64,000 nucleotides of DNA, taken from Thermomonas carbonis. Its GTDB lineage: Bacteria > Pseudomonadota > Gammaproteobacteria > Xanthomonadales > Xanthomonadaceae. This document shows positions 1-9,829 of the stretch, one piece after another. The notes beneath the pieces are model-generated. The model had not been told where the DNA came from and did no database searches. It saw nothing but the letters and a program-made list of their open reading frames with translations. Each line of letters opens with the position of its first letter. Within the stretch, counting starts at the first letter, position 1. A program made the position numbers and the translations under genes. The stretch lies in NCBI RefSeq assembly GCF_014396975.1, contig NZ_CP060719.1:840001-904000 (forward strand), given 5' to 3'.

Positions 1-63
1 GCGCTTGAGGATTTCGTCGCTGCAGCGGGCGATCAGGTCGAGGGCATGCTGGTGGTCGGACAC
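1..63 (-). CDS. tyrS: Tyrosyl-tRNA synthetase, N-terminal fragment (cut by window edge)
   Basis: Only the first 21 codons lie in the window. They read on the minus strand from a GTG at 63. The peptide ends in SDEILKR, preceded by ALDLIARC, which matches the usual start of TyrS (a short helix, then EILKREEL). TyrS charges tRNA-Tyr in the cytoplasm. The position, divergent from an M23 peptidase and anmK, is the usual xanthomonad arrangement and supports the call. With so little sequence, the family assignment rests on this short match plus synteny. Confidence 0.6.
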   Translation of the reverse strand, partial: MSDHQHALDLIARCSDEILKR

Positions 64-127
64 AGGAAGGCTCGCTGGCGGTCGTTTCGTGACCGCGTTC
101 GGGGAATGAGGTTAAGGTAACGTTAAA

Positions 128-150
128 CCGAATGGTCGAAAAACATTCGG
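128..150. promoter_or_regulatory. Inverted repeat in the tyrS / M23 divergent intergenic region
   Basis: CCGAATG (128-134) is repeated as its exact reverse complement CATTCGG (144-150) across a 9-base A-rich loop. It lies about 65 bases upstream of tyrS and just upstream of the likely promoter of the M23 gene. It could be an operator or a leader hairpin; no regulator is identified. Confidence 0.3.
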
Positions 151-162
151 AGATTCAACGAG

Positions 163-191
163 TTGACGCATGTTGTTCGCATGATTATGGT
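163..191 (+). promoter_or_regulatory. Sigma-70-type promoter for the M23 peptidase gene
   Basis: TTGACG (163-168) and TATGGT (186-191) are separated by exactly 17 bases, close to the TTGACA / TATAAT consensus. Transcription would begin near 198, giving a leader of about 30 bases before the ATG at 230. A purine-rich GGGGAGAG ribosome site precedes that ATG. Confidence 0.55.
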
Positions 192-229
192 ACCGCGTCG
201 ACGCATTCGTCACACGCGGGGAGAGCCAT

Positions 230-1660
230 ATGACGGATTCGCACCACGACGCAGTGCGTCGCGAGAATCTGCAGCGGGCGCAAGCCAACGGCGCACAAAG
301 TGCCTCGCCACTCGCACTCGCGCATCCTTTCAATGGCCGCTGGACCCGCCGCCACTGGGCGCATGCCAGCCTCTTCGCGACCATCGGTGCCTTGCTGGCA
401 GCGATCGTGCCGGGCTTCTCCACCGCACTGGAAGCCGCGCCGAATACCCAGCGCACCACCCTGTCGCTGGCCTTGCCGCAGCTGCGCCTCGCCCGCGCCG
501 ACAAGGATCACTGGCAATCCGTCAGCCTGAAACCCGGGCAGACCCTGAGCGGTGTGTTCGATGAGCTGGGCATTCCCTACAGCCAGCTCGAAAAAGTCAT
601 GCAGCATCCGAAGATCAAGCCCGCGCTGCGCAAGCTGCGCCCGGGCACCGAGCTGAGCTTCAACCTGCCCAGCGATGGCAGCGTGCGGGCGATGCGCATC
701 GAGGCGGCACCGGGCATCGGCGACGAGCCGGTGGAGCTGGAATTCGACGGCGACGCCCTGCGCGAGCGCGCCATTCCACAGGAAGTCACTACCCGCACGG
801 TGGTGTTGAGCGGCGAAGTCGGCAAGTCGTTGTTCGCCTCCGCACGCAAGCTCGGCCTGGGCAGCTCGCAGCTGAACCAGCTGACCGACGAGATGTTCAA
901 GTACGACATCGACTTCGACTCCGACCTGGACGAAGACGATCGCTTCAGCGTGGTGGTGGATCAGACCTGGAAGAACGGCCAGTTGGCGAGCACCGGCCCG
1001 GTGCTGGCGGCCACGTTCACCATGGATGGCAAGCTCAAGAGCGCATTCCGCCACCTGCGCAATGGCAAGCCGGAATACTTCACCCCGGACGGGCGCTCGC
1101 TGAAGCGCGCTTTCATCCGCATGCCGATCCCGTACGCGCGCCTGAGCTCCGGCTTCGGCGGTCGCAAACACCCGGTACTTGGGCGCTTCCGCATGCACAA
1201 GGGCGTGGACTACGCGGCCGGCACCGGCACCCCGATCCAGGCCGCCGGCGACGCGCGCGTGGAACTGGTGGGCTGGAAGGGCGGCTACGGCCGCACGGTG
1301 ATCCTCAATCACGGTGGTGGCCGCACTACCCTGTACGGGCACATGTCGCGCTTCGCCGGGATCAAGCCGGGCCAGCGCGTGTCGCAGGGCACGGTGATCG
1401 GCTACGTCGGCAGCACCGGTCTGGCCACCGGTCCGCACCTGCACTACGAATTCCGCGTCAACGGCGTGCACATGAATCCGTTGAAGATGACCCTGCCGCC
1501 ACCGCAACCGCTCAGCGGTGCTGCCCTGATCGCATTCAAGAGCGAGACTAGCCGCGCCTTGGACAAGATCCGCGAGGTCGAGGACGTGGTCTTCCAGCTC
1601 GACGATGGCAGCCGCGTCGCCAGCACCCGGAAGCCCACAGGCATTCGTAAGAAAGGTTGA
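230..1660 (+). CDS. M23 family metallopeptidase (cell-wall endopeptidase)
   Basis: A 476-residue envelope protein that probably cleaves peptidoglycan cross-links. A membrane anchor or signal segment lies around residues 48-65. It is followed by an OapA/LysM-like region (about 95-150) and a Csd3-type middle domain. The LytM/M23 zinc peptidase domain covers about 310-415. Zinc ligands are visible as H323 and D327 (HKGVD) and the HLH motif at 403-405. The start at 230 has a strong GGGGAGAG ribosome site and a good upstream promoter. The next gene is anmK and ampG lies nearby, so this end of the window deals with wall turnover. Length and layout match MepM-type proteins of xanthomonads. Which bond it cleaves cannot be read from sequence. 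Confidence 0.9.
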   Translation: MTDSHHDAVRRENLQRAQANGAQSASPLALAHPFNGRWTRRHWAHASLFATIGALLAAIVPGFSTALEAAPNTQRTTLSLALPQLRLARADKDHWQSVSLKPGQTLSGVFDELGIPYSQLEKVMQHPKIKPALRKLRPGTELSFNLPSDGSVRAMRIEAAPGIGDEPVELEFDGDALRERAIPQEVTTRTVVLSGEVGKSLFASARKLGLGSSQLNQLTDEMFKYDIDFDSDLDEDDRFSVVVDQTWKNGQLASTGPVLAATFTMDGKLKSAFRHLRNGKPEYFTPDGRSLKRAFIRMPIPYARLSSGFGGRKHPVLGRFRMHKGVDYAAGTGTPIQAAGDARVELVGWKGGYGRTVILNHGGGRTTLYGHMSRFAGIKPGQRVSQGTVIGYVGSTGLATGPHLHYEFRVNGVHMNPLKMTLPPPQPLSGAALIAFKSETSRALDKIREVEDVVFQLDDGSRVASTRKPTGIRKKG

Positions 1661-1691
1661 TCGGCTGCGCGGTGCGGCGATACTGCAGCAC

Positions 1692-2819
1692 ATGCCCAAC
1701 CTGCAACCAGCGCGACTCTTCCTTGGCTTGATCTCCGGCACCAGCGCCGACGGCATCGATGCCGCGCTGGTGCGTTTCGCCGACGACACCCCGCATGCGC
1801 GGCCCGAGCTGGTGTTCGGCCGCACCTATGCCTGGGATCCCGCGCTGCGGGCGAGGCTGGTGGCGCTGGGCCAGCAATCCGCGCAACTCACCCTGGACGA
1901 GGTCGGCGAGCTCGACGTGCGCATCGGTCGCGCATTCGCGAATGCGGCGAAGGCGGCGATCGCCGACAGCGGCATCGACCGTGGCGAACTGGCGGCGATC
2001 GGCTCGCATGGTCAGACCCTGCGCCATCGCGCGCATGGCGACGTGCCCTACACCCTGCAGCTTGGCGACCCGTCCAGCATCGCCGAACGCTGCAAGGTGA
2101 CCGTGGTGGCCGACTTCCGTCGTCGCGACGTGGCCGCTGGCGGGCATGGCGCGCCGCTGGTGCCGGCCTTCCACGCGGCGACCTTGCACGATGCCGGCGA
2201 GGATCGCGCCGTGCTCAACCTGGGCGGCATCGCCAATTTCACCCTGTTACCCGCGCAAGGTGCAGTGCGTGGCTTCGACACCGGCCCGGCGAACGGCCTG
2301 ATGGATGCGTGGTGCCTGCACTACACCGGCCACGGCTTCGATGCAGGCGGCACGTTCGCCGCTTCAGGACAGGTCGACGCCGCGTTGCTGGCCGGGCTGC
2401 TGGACGAACCGTGGTTCGCGTTGCAGCCACCGAAATCGACCGGCCGCGACCAGTTCCACCTCGACTGGGTCGCCTCGAAGCTGACGGGCGATGAATCCGC
2501 GGCGGATGTACAGGCGACGCTACTGGCGTTGACCGTCCGCACCGTCGCTGATGCCTTGCGTGCCAGCCAACCCGGCACGCGACGACTGATCGCCTGCGGT
2601 GGCGGCGTGCACAACCGGGTGCTGATGGCGGCGCTGGCCGACGCGATGCCTGACCTCCGCGTTGAATCCAGCGCCGCGCACGGGTTGGATCCGGACAGCG
2701 TGGAAGCGATGGCCTTTGCCTGGCTGGCAAGGGAAACCCTGGCGAACCGGCCAGGCAACCTGCCGGCAGTGACCGGGGCTGCCGGGCCGCGCGTGCTGGG
2801 CGGAATCTACCCGCCCTGA
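1692..2819 (+). CDS. anmK: Anhydro-N-acetylmuramic acid kinase
   Basis: A 375-residue cytosolic kinase that hydrolyses and phosphorylates 1,6-anhydroMurNAc to MurNAc-6-phosphate during peptidoglycan recycling. The N-terminal ATP-binding motif [12 protein letters not shown] sits at residues 15-26. Further hallmarks are [18 protein letters not shown] and the [11 protein letters not shown] motif near the C-terminus. The frame is open upstream, but the ATG at 1692 is chosen because it places the conserved [10 protein letters not shown] block right at the N-terminus. It lies 31 bases after the M23 gene and probably shares its transcript. AmpG, encoded nearby on the other strand, imports its substrate. 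Confidence 0.95.
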   Translation: MPNLQPARLFLGLISGTSADGIDAALVRFADDTPHARPELVFGRTYAWDPALRARLVALGQQSAQLTLDEVGELDVRIGRAFANAAKAAIADSGIDRGELAAIGSHGQTLRHRAHGDVPYTLQLGDPSSIAERCKVTVVADFRRRDVAAGGHGAPLVPAFHAATLHDAGEDRAVLNLGGIANFTLLPAQGAVRGFDTGPANGLMDAWCLHYTGHGFDAGGTFAASGQVDAALLAGLLDEPWFALQPPKSTGRDQFHLDWVASKLTGDESAADVQATLLALTVRTVADALRASQPGTRRLIACGGGVHNRVLMAALADAMPDLRVESSAAHGLDPDSVEAMAFAWLARETLANRPGNLPAVTGAAGPRVLGGIYPP

Positions 2820-2820
2820 C

Positions 2821-3078
2821 TCAGTCGCGCCGGACGACGCGGCCGATCATGCCAAAGGCCGAGTCCGGCACTTTCTCGATCTGGGTGATCGCTTCCGACA
2901 GCGCGACCTGCTCGCGGGTGTTGAGCAAATGCTTGCGCACCCGATCCTCGATCGCATCCACACCGATCGCCAGCGCTTCGGCGGCCACGGTATCGAGGGA
3001 AAGACCCTGCAACTCGGCGAGACGACGCAGCCGTTCGTCGAGCTTGGGGCGGAGGTTGTGCACGGTGAGATCGGTCAT
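2821..3078 (-). CDS. Small ribbon-helix-helix-like protein (orphan FitA/CopG-type antitoxin)
   Basis: 85 residues. The N-terminus begins MTDLTVHNLRP, continues with a short helix (LDERLRRLAELQG) and then LSLDTVAAEALAIGV. This resembles the strand-helix-helix DNA-binding fold of FitA/VapB-type antitoxins. The remainder is charged and ends in RVVRRD. No PIN-domain toxin follows: its stop is 1 base from the convergent anmK stop. If it is an antitoxin, it is solitary. It may instead act as a small transcriptional regulator. The fold is inferred from pattern, so confidence in function is modest. Confidence 0.5.
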   Translation of the reverse strand: MTDLTVHNLRPKLDERLRRLAELQGLSLDTVAAEALAIGVDAIEDRVRKHLLNTREQVALSEAITQIEKVPDSAFGMIGRVVRRD

Positions 3079-3120
3079 GACAGGGAAATCCTTGCTTGCG
3101 CGGGGGAACGCACCGCTTTT

Positions 3121-4713
3121 CTAACCCGTGGGGCCGCGCCCGGCAAGCGGGGTGTCGTTGGGTGCGCGGATCCGTCGCGCCAGCAACAGGCATAACAGCA
3201 GCGCCGGAATGCCGGTCAATGCCGTGCCCAGGAAGAACAGCGCATAGCCGCCAATCTCACCGTGGCTGGCCTGCAAATATTCAACCGCGACGCCCGAAAA
3301 GCCCTTCAACACCTTGCCGAGCAGCGCGTAGAACGAGCTCAGCAGGGCATACTGGGTGGCGGTGTAGCCGATGCTGGTCAGGCTGGACATGTAGGCGACC
3401 AGGGCGGTGCCGGCGAAACCGGTGGAAAATCCGTCGATGAACATCGCCGCGGCGAACACGGTCGGGTCGCCATTCGCGTAGGCCACCCAGGTGAACGCCG
3501 CATTCGAGCCCGGCCCGAGGATCGCACCGGCCAACAGGGTCGGCACGAAGCCGAAGCGCACCGCACTGATCCCGGCCGCAGCGATGCCGAGCACCGAGGC
3601 GACCAACCCGATCGAGGCACGCACCTCGCCGACGAATTCCTTGCCGATCCCGATGTCCGCGTAGAACGGGTTGTTCATCGGACCCATCACGAAATCCGGC
3701 AGCCGGTACAGACTGATCGCCGCCAGCATCAGCAGCGCCCATTTGCCGTGGGTGCGGACGAACGCCAGCAGTGGACCCACCATCGCGTCGAAGAACCGCA
3801 GCAACGGCATGACCAGCGGACGCGACCAGGTTGCCTCCAGAATCGGTGCCGAAGTACCGCGGGGCCTGCGGATCAGCAGCCAGACCGCAAGCGGCACGCC
3901 GGCCAGGAATGCAAGGTCGTCTACAGTCCAGCCCATGTCCCAGACGGCATGCGCCATGACCAGCCAGGCCAGCCCATACAAGCCGATCGCTAGCGCGGCG
4001 AGCCAGCGCACGACCATCGCGTCGGACACGCCCGATTGCTTGTTGACGTTGATGACCGGCTCGGGCAAGCGGACCGTGTTCGGTTCCTTGGCCAGGAACA
4101 GCGCGGCCAGAACACCCACGCCCATCAGCGCCGCCATTACCCAGTACGACGGCGCCCAACCGATATAGGTGGCCAGAATGAGGATCAACGCATCCGTCAC
4201 CAGCAGCGCGCCGCGATAACCGATCTGGGTACCCGAGGTCAGCAGGCTCTGTTCTTCGGTGTTGTCGGCGATCTCGATGCGCCAGGCATCGATCACGATG
4301 TCCTGCGTCGCCGAGGCGAACGCGGCCATCAGCGCCAGCGCCCCGAACACCATCAGGCCGCCCTCCGGTTGCACGATGGCCATGCCGGCCAGGCCGGCCG
4401 CGACGATGAACTGCGACAGCAACATCCAGCCGCGGCGACGACCGAGCCTGCCCAGCACCGGCACATCGGTCTTGTCGATGATCGGTGCCCACAGGAACTT
4501 CAGCGTGTAGGCCAGCCCGACCCACGACAGGAAGCCGATCGCGGAGAGCTCGCTGCCGCCCTCGCGCATCCAGTAGCCCATGGTGTTGCCGACCAGGTAC
4601 AGCGGCAGCCCGGACGAGAAGCCGAGCAGCAACATCGCCAGCACCTTGGGCCGGCGCAGTGCGCGAAGGACGTCGCCGGCGGTGGTCTTGCGCGGCGTGG
4701 CGCTGGCGGTCAC
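3121..4713 (-). CDS. ampG: AmpG-family muropeptide permease (MFS)
   Basis: A 530-residue inner-membrane transporter with about 14 hydrophobic segments. It imports GlcNAc-anhydroMurNAc peptides for wall recycling. The N-terminus carries LLLGFSSGLPLYLVGNTMGYW followed by a loop with DKTDVPVLGRLGRRRGW, both typical of AmpG. An unusually long cytoplasmic loop sits mid-protein (around residues 270-300). Translation starts at a GTG that overlaps the xth stop (GTGA), so the two are translationally coupled. Nearby anmK and the M23 peptidase fit the same pathway. In enterobacteria AmpG also affects AmpC induction; no ampR or ampC is seen here. Confidence 0.87.
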   Translation of the reverse strand: MTASATPRKTTAGDVLRALRRPKVLAMLLLGFSSGLPLYLVGNTMGYWMREGGSELSAIGFLSWVGLAYTLKFLWAPIIDKTDVPVLGRLGRRRGWMLLSQFIVAAGLAGMAIVQPEGGLMVFGALALMAAFASATQDIVIDAWRIEIADNTEEQSLLTSGTQIGYRGALLVTDALILILATYIGWAPSYWVMAALMGVGVLAALFLAKEPNTVRLPEPVINVNKQSGVSDAMVVRWLAALAIGLYGLAWLVMAHAVWDMGWTVDDLAFLAGVPLAVWLLIRRPRGTSAPILEATWSRPLVMPLLRFFDAMVGPLLAFVRTHGKWALLMLAAISLYRLPDFVMGPMNNPFYADIGIGKEFVGEVRASIGLVASVLGIAAAGISAVRFGFVPTLLAGAILGPGSNAAFTWVAYANGDPTVFAAAMFIDGFSTGFAGTALVAYMSSLTSIGYTATQYALLSSFYALLGKVLKGFSGVAVEYLQASHGEIGGYALFFLGTALTGIPALLLCLLLARRIRAPNDTPLAGRGPTG

Positions 4714-5513
4714 CCGGCGTACTCCACCAGGCAGGGCGCGTGGTCGGAGAACCTCGGTTCAGGGAAGATCTCGGCGGCGATCACCTTGGCCGCGATCCCG
4801 GGCGTGGCGATCTGGTAGTCGATCCGCCAGCCGACGTTGTTGGCGCGCGCCGCGCCACGCTGCGACCACCACGAATACTCGACGGCGTCCGGCTTGGCGA
4901 CGCGGAAGGCGTCCTTCCAGCCGTGTTCGGGGCGGGCAATCAGGCCGTCATGGCAATCGTCGGCGATCAGCCCACTGAGCCACGCGCGTTCATGCGGCAG
5001 GCAGCCGGAATTCTTCTGGTTGCCGGTCCAGTTCTTGATGTCATTGCGCGCGCGGACGATGTTCCAGTCCCCGCACAGCACGTAATCGCGGCCGCTGGCG
5101 AGCCACTGATCCATGATCGGCTTCAGCCAGGCCATGACCTCTTCCTTGAAGCCCTGACGCAACTCGCCGGAACTGCCCGACGGGATATAGAACGAGACCA
5201 CGCTGAGGTTGTCGAAGCGCGCCTCGATGTAGCGGCCTTCGTCATCGAACGGCGCCCAGCCCAGTGATGTGCGCACCTCGTCCGGTTCGCGCCGGCTGTA
5301 GATGGCCACGCCGCTGTAGCCCTTCTTGGTCGATGCGTCCTTGAACCACGCCTTGTAGCCGGCCGGCCGGAACACGGCATCGGACAGCTGGTGCTCCTGC
5401 GCCTTGGTTTCCTGCAGGCAGAGCACATCGATGTCCTGCGCGACGAACCAGTCGAAGAAGCCCTTGCTGGCCGCCGAGCGCAGGCCGTTGGCATTGAAAC
5501 TGAGGATGCGCAT
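4710..5513 (-). CDS. xth: Exodeoxyribonuclease III
   Basis: A 267-residue AP endonuclease / 3'-exonuclease of base-excision repair. The start at 5513 gives the family's usual N-terminus [14 protein letters not shown]; the frame stays open far upstream but that part is not homologous. Catalytic landmarks are LQETKAQ (metal-binding Glu), GDWNIV (Asp/Asn) and the terminal SDHAP (Asp-His pair). It is divergent from pyrE, with 96 bases between starts, and is coupled to ampG downstream. Confidence 0.93.
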   Translation of the reverse strand: MRILSFNANGLRSAASKGFFDWFVAQDIDVLCLQETKAQEHQLSDAVFRPAGYKAWFKDASTKKGYSGVAIYSRREPDEVRTSLGWAPFDDEGRYIEARFDNLSVVSFYIPSGSSGELRQGFKEEVMAWLKPIMDQWLASGRDYVLCGDWNIVRARNDIKNWTGNQKNSGCLPHERAWLSGLIADDCHDGLIARPEHGWKDAFRVAKPDAVEYSWWSQRGAARANNVGWRIDYQIATPGIAAKVIAAEIFPEPRFSDHAPCLVEYAG

Positions 5514-5597
5514 GCGGCGGTCCGGCGTGAGCGATGGCCGAGGGTAGCCGATGCGCCGTGCCGCGCAAGCCCCCGCGACGGCACGCCGCACGCATGG

Positions 5598-5603
5598 GAG
5601 AAT
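5598..5603 (+). promoter_or_regulatory. -10-like GAGAAT directly before pyrE (possible leaderless start)
   Basis: GAGAAT ends 6 bases before the pyrE ATG, and no ribosome-binding purine run precedes that ATG. Transcription would begin at or next to the start codon. The same geometry is seen before the genes at 15728 and 41929. Confidence 0.3.
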
Positions 5604-5609
5604 CGGTGC

Positions 5610-6272
5610 ATGGATCCTGCACAGAACGACCACCGCACCCGCTTCCTGCACCTCGCGTTGCGCGCCGACGCGCTGCGTTTCGGCGAGTTCACCCTGAAGT
5701 CGGGGCGCACCAGTCCGTATTTCTTCAATGCCGGGCGTTTCGATTCCGGCGCATCGCTTGCGGAACTGGCCGGCTGCTATGCCGATGCCGTGGACGATGC
5801 CGGGCTGGGCTTCGACCTGCTGTTCGGCCCCGCCTACAAGGGCATCCCGCTGGCCACCGCGCTGGCCTGCGAATACGCCCGCCGTGGCCGCGACCTGCCG
5901 CTGGCGTTCAACCGCAAGGAAGCCAAGGCGCATGGCGAGGGCGGCACCCTGATCGGCGCACCGCTGGCCGGCCGCAAGGTGCTGATCGTCGATGACGTGA
6001 TCACCGCCGGTACCGCGATCCGCGAGGCGCTGGACACCATCGCGGTGGCGGGCGGGATCGCGGCCGGTATCGTCATCGCGCTGGATCGCCAGGAGCGCGT
6101 GCGTGAAGACGTGGCGCAATCCGCGGCGCAGGCGGTCGCGGTGGAGCACGGGATCCCGGTGGTCGCCGTGGCCGGCCTGGCCGACCTGCTTGAATTCGCC
6201 GGCGAAAGCGCCGACCTTGTACGCCAACGCGATGCCCTGCTCGCCTACCGCGCGCGCTACGGCATCGCATGA
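5610..6272 (+). CDS. pyrE: Orotate phosphoribosyltransferase
   Basis: 220 residues. It converts orotate and PRPP to OMP in de novo pyrimidine synthesis. The N-terminal block [19 protein letters not shown] (residues 25-43) and the PRPP loop [12 protein letters not shown] (124-135) are canonical, as is the [11 protein letters not shown] flexible loop (102-112). The start at 5610 gives the family length; the open frame upstream does not look homologous. Its stop overlaps a possible upstream ATG of the next gene, suggesting cotranscription with it. Confidence 0.95.
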   Translation: MDPAQNDHRTRFLHLALRADALRFGEFTLKSGRTSPYFFNAGRFDSGASLAELAGCYADAVDDAGLGFDLLFGPAYKGIPLATALACEYARRGRDLPLAFNRKEAKAHGEGGTLIGAPLAGRKVLIVDDVITAGTAIREALDTIAVAGGIAAGIVIALDRQERVREDVAQSAAQAVAVEHGIPVVAVAGLADLLEFAGESADLVRQRDALLAYRARYGIA

Positions 6273-6307
6273 CCCGCCACGCTTCAGGACTGCCACAGGG
6301 GGCTGTC

Positions 6308-6988
6308 ATGACGCATTTCCGCCACATTGCGACCGCTGCGCTGACCATGACCGTGCTGGGCACGAGCATCGCATTCGCGCAGACCAAGCCATCCACAGAA
6401 AAGAAGATCTACTGCTGGAACGAAGGCGGCCGCAAGGTCTGCGGCGACGCGCTGCCGGCCTCTGCCGCCAACAGCGCGCGCACCGAAATCAGCACCCGCA
6501 GCGGCATGACCACTGGCCGCGTGGATCGCGCGCTGACCGGCAGCGAACGCAGCGCCGCGGATCAGGCCGCCGAACTGGCCCGCAAGCAAGCCGAGGCGCT
6601 GGCATTGCAGCAGCGCCGCGATCTGGCGATGGTCGAGTCGTACATGACCGAGGCCGACCTGCGCCGCGCCTATGGCGAACGCACTGCGCTACTCGATGAA
6701 ACCCTCAAGGCCAGCAAGCTCGGCTTGTCCAACCTGCGTCTGAGCCTGTTGGCGCTGCTGCGCCAGGCCGGCGACCAGGAACTGGCCGGGCCGGTCACCA
6801 AAGGCCTGACGACTTCGATTCGCGAACAACACGGCGAACTGCTGCGTCAGCAGCAGATCCTGATTACCCAGCAGCAGGATCGCGGCATGCTCGAAGACGA
6901 CCTGCAGGATTCGCTGCGCCGCTACCGCGAGTTGAAGCGCGACGAAGCCCCCGCGGCGACCGCACCCGCCGCGCCTGCAGCGGGCTGA
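6308..6988 (+). CDS. Periplasmic DUF4124-like protein of unknown function
   Basis: 226 residues. The first 23 form a signal peptide ending near SIAFAQ. The mature part begins with KKIYCWNEGGRKVCGDALP, a two-cysteine segment like the DUF4124 domain. After that come long charged helices rich in Gln, Arg and Glu (a likely coiled coil) and a Pro/Ala-rich tail. The start at 6308 is preferred over an in-frame ATG at 6269 because an AGGGGG ribosome site precedes it and it opens directly into the signal peptide. It lies behind pyrE on the same strand. No enzymatic motif is seen. Confidence 0.75.
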   Translation: MTHFRHIATAALTMTVLGTSIAFAQTKPSTEKKIYCWNEGGRKVCGDALPASAANSARTEISTRSGMTTGRVDRALTGSERSAADQAAELARKQAEALALQQRRDLAMVESYMTEADLRRAYGERTALLDETLKASKLGLSNLRLSLLALLRQAGDQELAGPVTKGLTTSIREQHGELLRQQQILITQQQDRGMLEDDLQDSLRRYRELKRDEAPAATAPAAPAAG

Positions 6989-7003
6989 GACCGCTGCTGC
7001 CGC

Positions 7004-9358
7004 TCAGAACGGCAGCTTGAGGTCCGGCTGCACCAGGTGCAGCTGCTCGCGGAAGACCTGCTGGATGCGCGCCATCGCCGCGTTGGTGTCCGCGTCGAAG
7101 CGCATGACCAGCACCGGCGTGGTGTTGGACGCACGCACCAAGCCCCAACCATCCGGCCAGTCCACGCGCAGGCCGTCCATGGTCGACAGCCGCGCACCCT
7201 CGAACTTCGCCACAAGCTTGAATCGGTCGACGAAGGCATGCGGGTCGCCGCCGTCCGGGGCATCGATCTTGATCTCCGGGGTGGAAATACCATCGGGCAA
7301 CGTGGCGAAGAGTTCTTCCGGCGTCATCCCGCTGCCGTCCAGGATTTCCAGCAGGCGCGCGGCAGCATAGATGCCGTCGTCGAAACCGAACCAGCGCTCC
7401 GCGAAGAAGAAGTGACCGCTCATCTCGCCGGCCAGTTCGGCCTCGGTTTCGCGCATCTTCGCCTTGATCAGCGAATGCCCGGTCTTCCACATCAGCGGGC
7501 TGCCGCCGTGGCGCAGGATATGCGTGGGCAGGCGGCCGGTGCACTTCACGTCGTACACGATCACCGCGCCCGGGTTGCGCTCCAGCACGTCGGCCGCGAA
7601 CAGCATCAGCAGGCGATCTGGGAAGATGTACTTGCCGGACCTGGTGACCACGCCCAGGCGGTCGCCGTCGCCGTCGAAGGCGATGCCGAGGTCGGCGTCC
7701 AGGCGCTGGACCATCTGCACCAGCGCTTCCAGGTTGTGCAGCTCGCTGGGGTCCGGATGGTGGTTGGGGAAGGTGCCGTCGATGTCGCAGAACAGCGGGG
7801 TGACATCGGCACCGATCGCTTCCAGCACGCGCGGACCGAGCACCCCGGCCACGCCGTTGCCGGCATCGACCACCACCTTCAGACGCTGGCCGACCTGGAT
7901 GTCGCCGGCGATCCGGTGCACGTAGTCCTCGCCGATGTCGCGCTCGCTGAGCGAACCCGGCACCTTGGTCTCCAGCAGGCGGTCCTCGGCGATGCGCGCG
8001 TGCAGGTCGAGGATGGCGTCGCCGGAGAGGGTCTCGCCGCCGACCACGATCTTGAAGCCGTTGTAGTCGGGCGGATTGTGGCTGCCGGTGATCGACACCC
8101 CGCAACCGGTGCGCAAGTGATAGCAGCCGAAGTACACCACCGGTGTCGGCACCATGCCCAGGTCGATGACGTTGCGGCCGGCCTTGCGCAGACCCGCGAT
8201 CAGACCTTCGGCCAGTTCCGGGCCGGAAAGGCGACCATCGCGACCGATCACGATCTCATCCAGGCCTTGGTCGAACATCAGCGAACCAACCGCCTGGCCG
8301 ATCAGCTCGGCCACGCTGGCATCCAGGGTTTTGCCCATCACGCCGCGGATGTCGTACGCGCGGAAGATGCTGCGGTCGATCGCCACCGGCACGGCATCGG
8401 CCTTGCTGTCTGCGGACACTTTCTCGCGCACTACCGGCTCGGGGGCGGGCTGGTCGCGCTGGATGTCGGCCAGCGTCGGTTCGGCATCCGCGGCGTCGCT
8501 GACGCGCAGGCCCAGCAGGCGCGGGCGCACGATCACCCACAACCATGCCGACAACAGCACCAGGATCGCGCCCAGCCCCACCGCCGGCATGCCACCCAGT
8601 TCGAACGGGGTAGCCGCGGCGGCGGGTGCCGATGCGGCAATGCGCAGGTCGCTGTCCGGCACCTTGGCGGCCAGTGCTTCAGCGGCATTACCCAGGCTCA
8701 GGTCGCCGCGCTCCAGCACGTTGCGACTGCCTTGGCGCAGGGCGAGATAGGTGTTGGACGGCACCGTGGGAGCCTTGACGCCGTTGGTCAGCTTCTCCAG
8801 CGGCAGTTCCACGTAGACGATCATCGGGCCGCGCCCGCCGGCCACCGGCGCTGCCAACGCCAGGCGCTGGACCCCGGCGGATTTCACCACCCGCGCCACC
8901 GGCTTGCCTTCGGCCAGAGCGGCTTCGCAGGTCGCCAGCGCGCCGAACCCGGTGCGCGGCAGGCCAGCGTACGCCTGGGTCAGATCGGCCGGCCACAGTT
9001 CGGCGCGTTGCAGTTCCGGCCAGCCCTGGCGCAGCAGGCGCAGAGCCGCGACACTGTCGCCGGTCGCCAGCGCGGCCTTGACCCCGTCGGCCGCCAGCCG
9101 CTGCACCAGCCGCCCGCGTTCGTCGTTGAGGGTGCGCCGCGCCGCCATCACCGCATCGTCGCGGGCCACCTGCAGACCTGCATGGCGGGCGTCGTCACGA
9201 ATATGCAGGGCACCGCTGACCAGGCACCAGATGCCCAGCGCCGCCAGCAGGACGACCAGCAGCGGCAGCGTCTTCGCCGCCTGCGCCGGATCCAGCTTCA
9301 GCCTGCTCTTTTCTTCGCCGTCGTCCTTGCCACGACCGCCGATTCCGAACACACCCAT
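7004..9358 (-). CDS. algC: Phosphomannomutase/phosphoglucomutase, long membrane-anchored form
   Basis: About 784 residues, against about 460 for the catalytic domain alone. The N-terminal half has two membrane segments (about 31-49 and 256-278) flanking a periplasmic sensor-like region. The mutase follows from about residue 326. Its phosphoserine loop TGSHNPPDYNG has the Ser near 426. The metal loop DGDGDRLGV and sugar-binding GEMSGHFFF come later. It interconverts hexose-6- and hexose-1-phosphates for LPS and exopolysaccharide precursors. The ATG at 9358 is preferred over 9364 because GGGGG then lies 6 bases upstream. The gene follows dut and coaB in one operon. Confidence 0.92.
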   Translation of the reverse strand: MGVFGIGGRGKDDGEEKSRLKLDPAQAAKTLPLLVVLLAALGIWCLVSGALHIRDDARHAGLQVARDDAVMAARRTLNDERGRLVQRLAADGVKAALATGDSVAALRLLRQGWPELQRAELWPADLTQAYAGLPRTGFGALATCEAALAEGKPVARVVKSAGVQRLALAAPVAGGRGPMIVYVELPLEKLTNGVKAPTVPSNTYLALRQGSRNVLERGDLSLGNAAEALAAKVPDSDLRIAASAPAAAATPFELGGMPAVGLGAILVLLSAWLWVIVRPRLLGLRVSDAADAEPTLADIQRDQPAPEPVVREKVSADSKADAVPVAIDRSIFRAYDIRGVMGKTLDASVAELIGQAVGSLMFDQGLDEIVIGRDGRLSGPELAEGLIAGLRKAGRNVIDLGMVPTPVVYFGCYHLRTGCGVSITGSHNPPDYNGFKIVVGGETLSGDAILDLHARIAEDRLLETKVPGSLSERDIGEDYVHRIAGDIQVGQRLKVVVDAGNGVAGVLGPRVLEAIGADVTPLFCDIDGTFPNHHPDPSELHNLEALVQMVQRLDADLGIAFDGDGDRLGVVTRSGKYIFPDRLLMLFAADVLERNPGAVIVYDVKCTGRLPTHILRHGGSPLMWKTGHSLIKAKMRETEAELAGEMSGHFFFAERWFGFDDGIYAAARLLEILDGSGMTPEELFATLPDGISTPEIKIDAPDGGDPHAFVDRFKLVAKFEGARLSTMDGLRVDWPDGWGLVRASNTTPVLVMRFDADTNAAMARIQQVFREQLHLVQPDLKLPF

Positions 9359-9370
9359 CGTCATCCCCCG

Positions 9371-9829
9371 TCAACGCACGCCGGTGTGGCCGAATCCGCC
9401 CTGGCCGCGCGCGCTCTCCTCGAAAGTATCCACCACCTGCAGCGCCGCGCGCACGATCGGCAACAGGACCAGCTGGGCGATGCGATCGCCGGGGGAGATC
9501 GTGTACCCCGCATCGCCACGGTTCCAGGTGCTGATCATCAGCGGCCCCTGGTAGTCGGCATCGATCAACCCGGTGCCATTGCCCAGCACGATGCCATGTT
9601 TGTGGCCCAGCCCGGAGCGCGGCAGGATCACGGCGCACAGGCCCGGGTCGCCGATGTGGATGGCCAGTCCGGACGGAATCAGTGCCGTCTCGCCCGGCGC
9701 CAACAACAACGGCGCATCGATTGCCGCACGCAGATCCAGCCCCGCGCTGTGCTCGGTCGCGTAGGCCGGCAGCGGCCATTCGCCGCCGAAACGCGGGTCC
9801 AGCAACTTCACCTGCAGGGCCTGCGCCAT
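9371..9829 (-). CDS. dut: Deoxyuridine 5'-triphosphate nucleotidohydrolase
   Basis: 152 residues. It hydrolyses dUTP to dUMP, supplying thymidylate synthesis and keeping uracil out of DNA. The trimeric dUTPase motifs appear in order: [46 protein letters not shown] and the C-terminal arm [10 protein letters not shown]. Its ATG shares one base with the coaB stop (TGATG), so the two are coupled. algC follows 12 bases later. Confidence 0.97.
   Translation of the reverse strand: MAQALQVKLLDPRFGGEWPLPAYATEHSAGLDLRAAIDAPLLLAPGETALIPSGLAIHIGDPGLCAVILPRSGLGHKHGIVLGNGTGLIDADYQGPLMISTWNRGDAGYTISPGDRIAQLVLLPIVRAALQVVDTFEESARGQGGFGHTGVR

Noticed and set aside
185..1825. 546-residue open frame antisense to the M23 gene and anmK
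   Set aside because: Shadow of two well-supported genes on the other strand, with no recognisable motifs or ribosome site.
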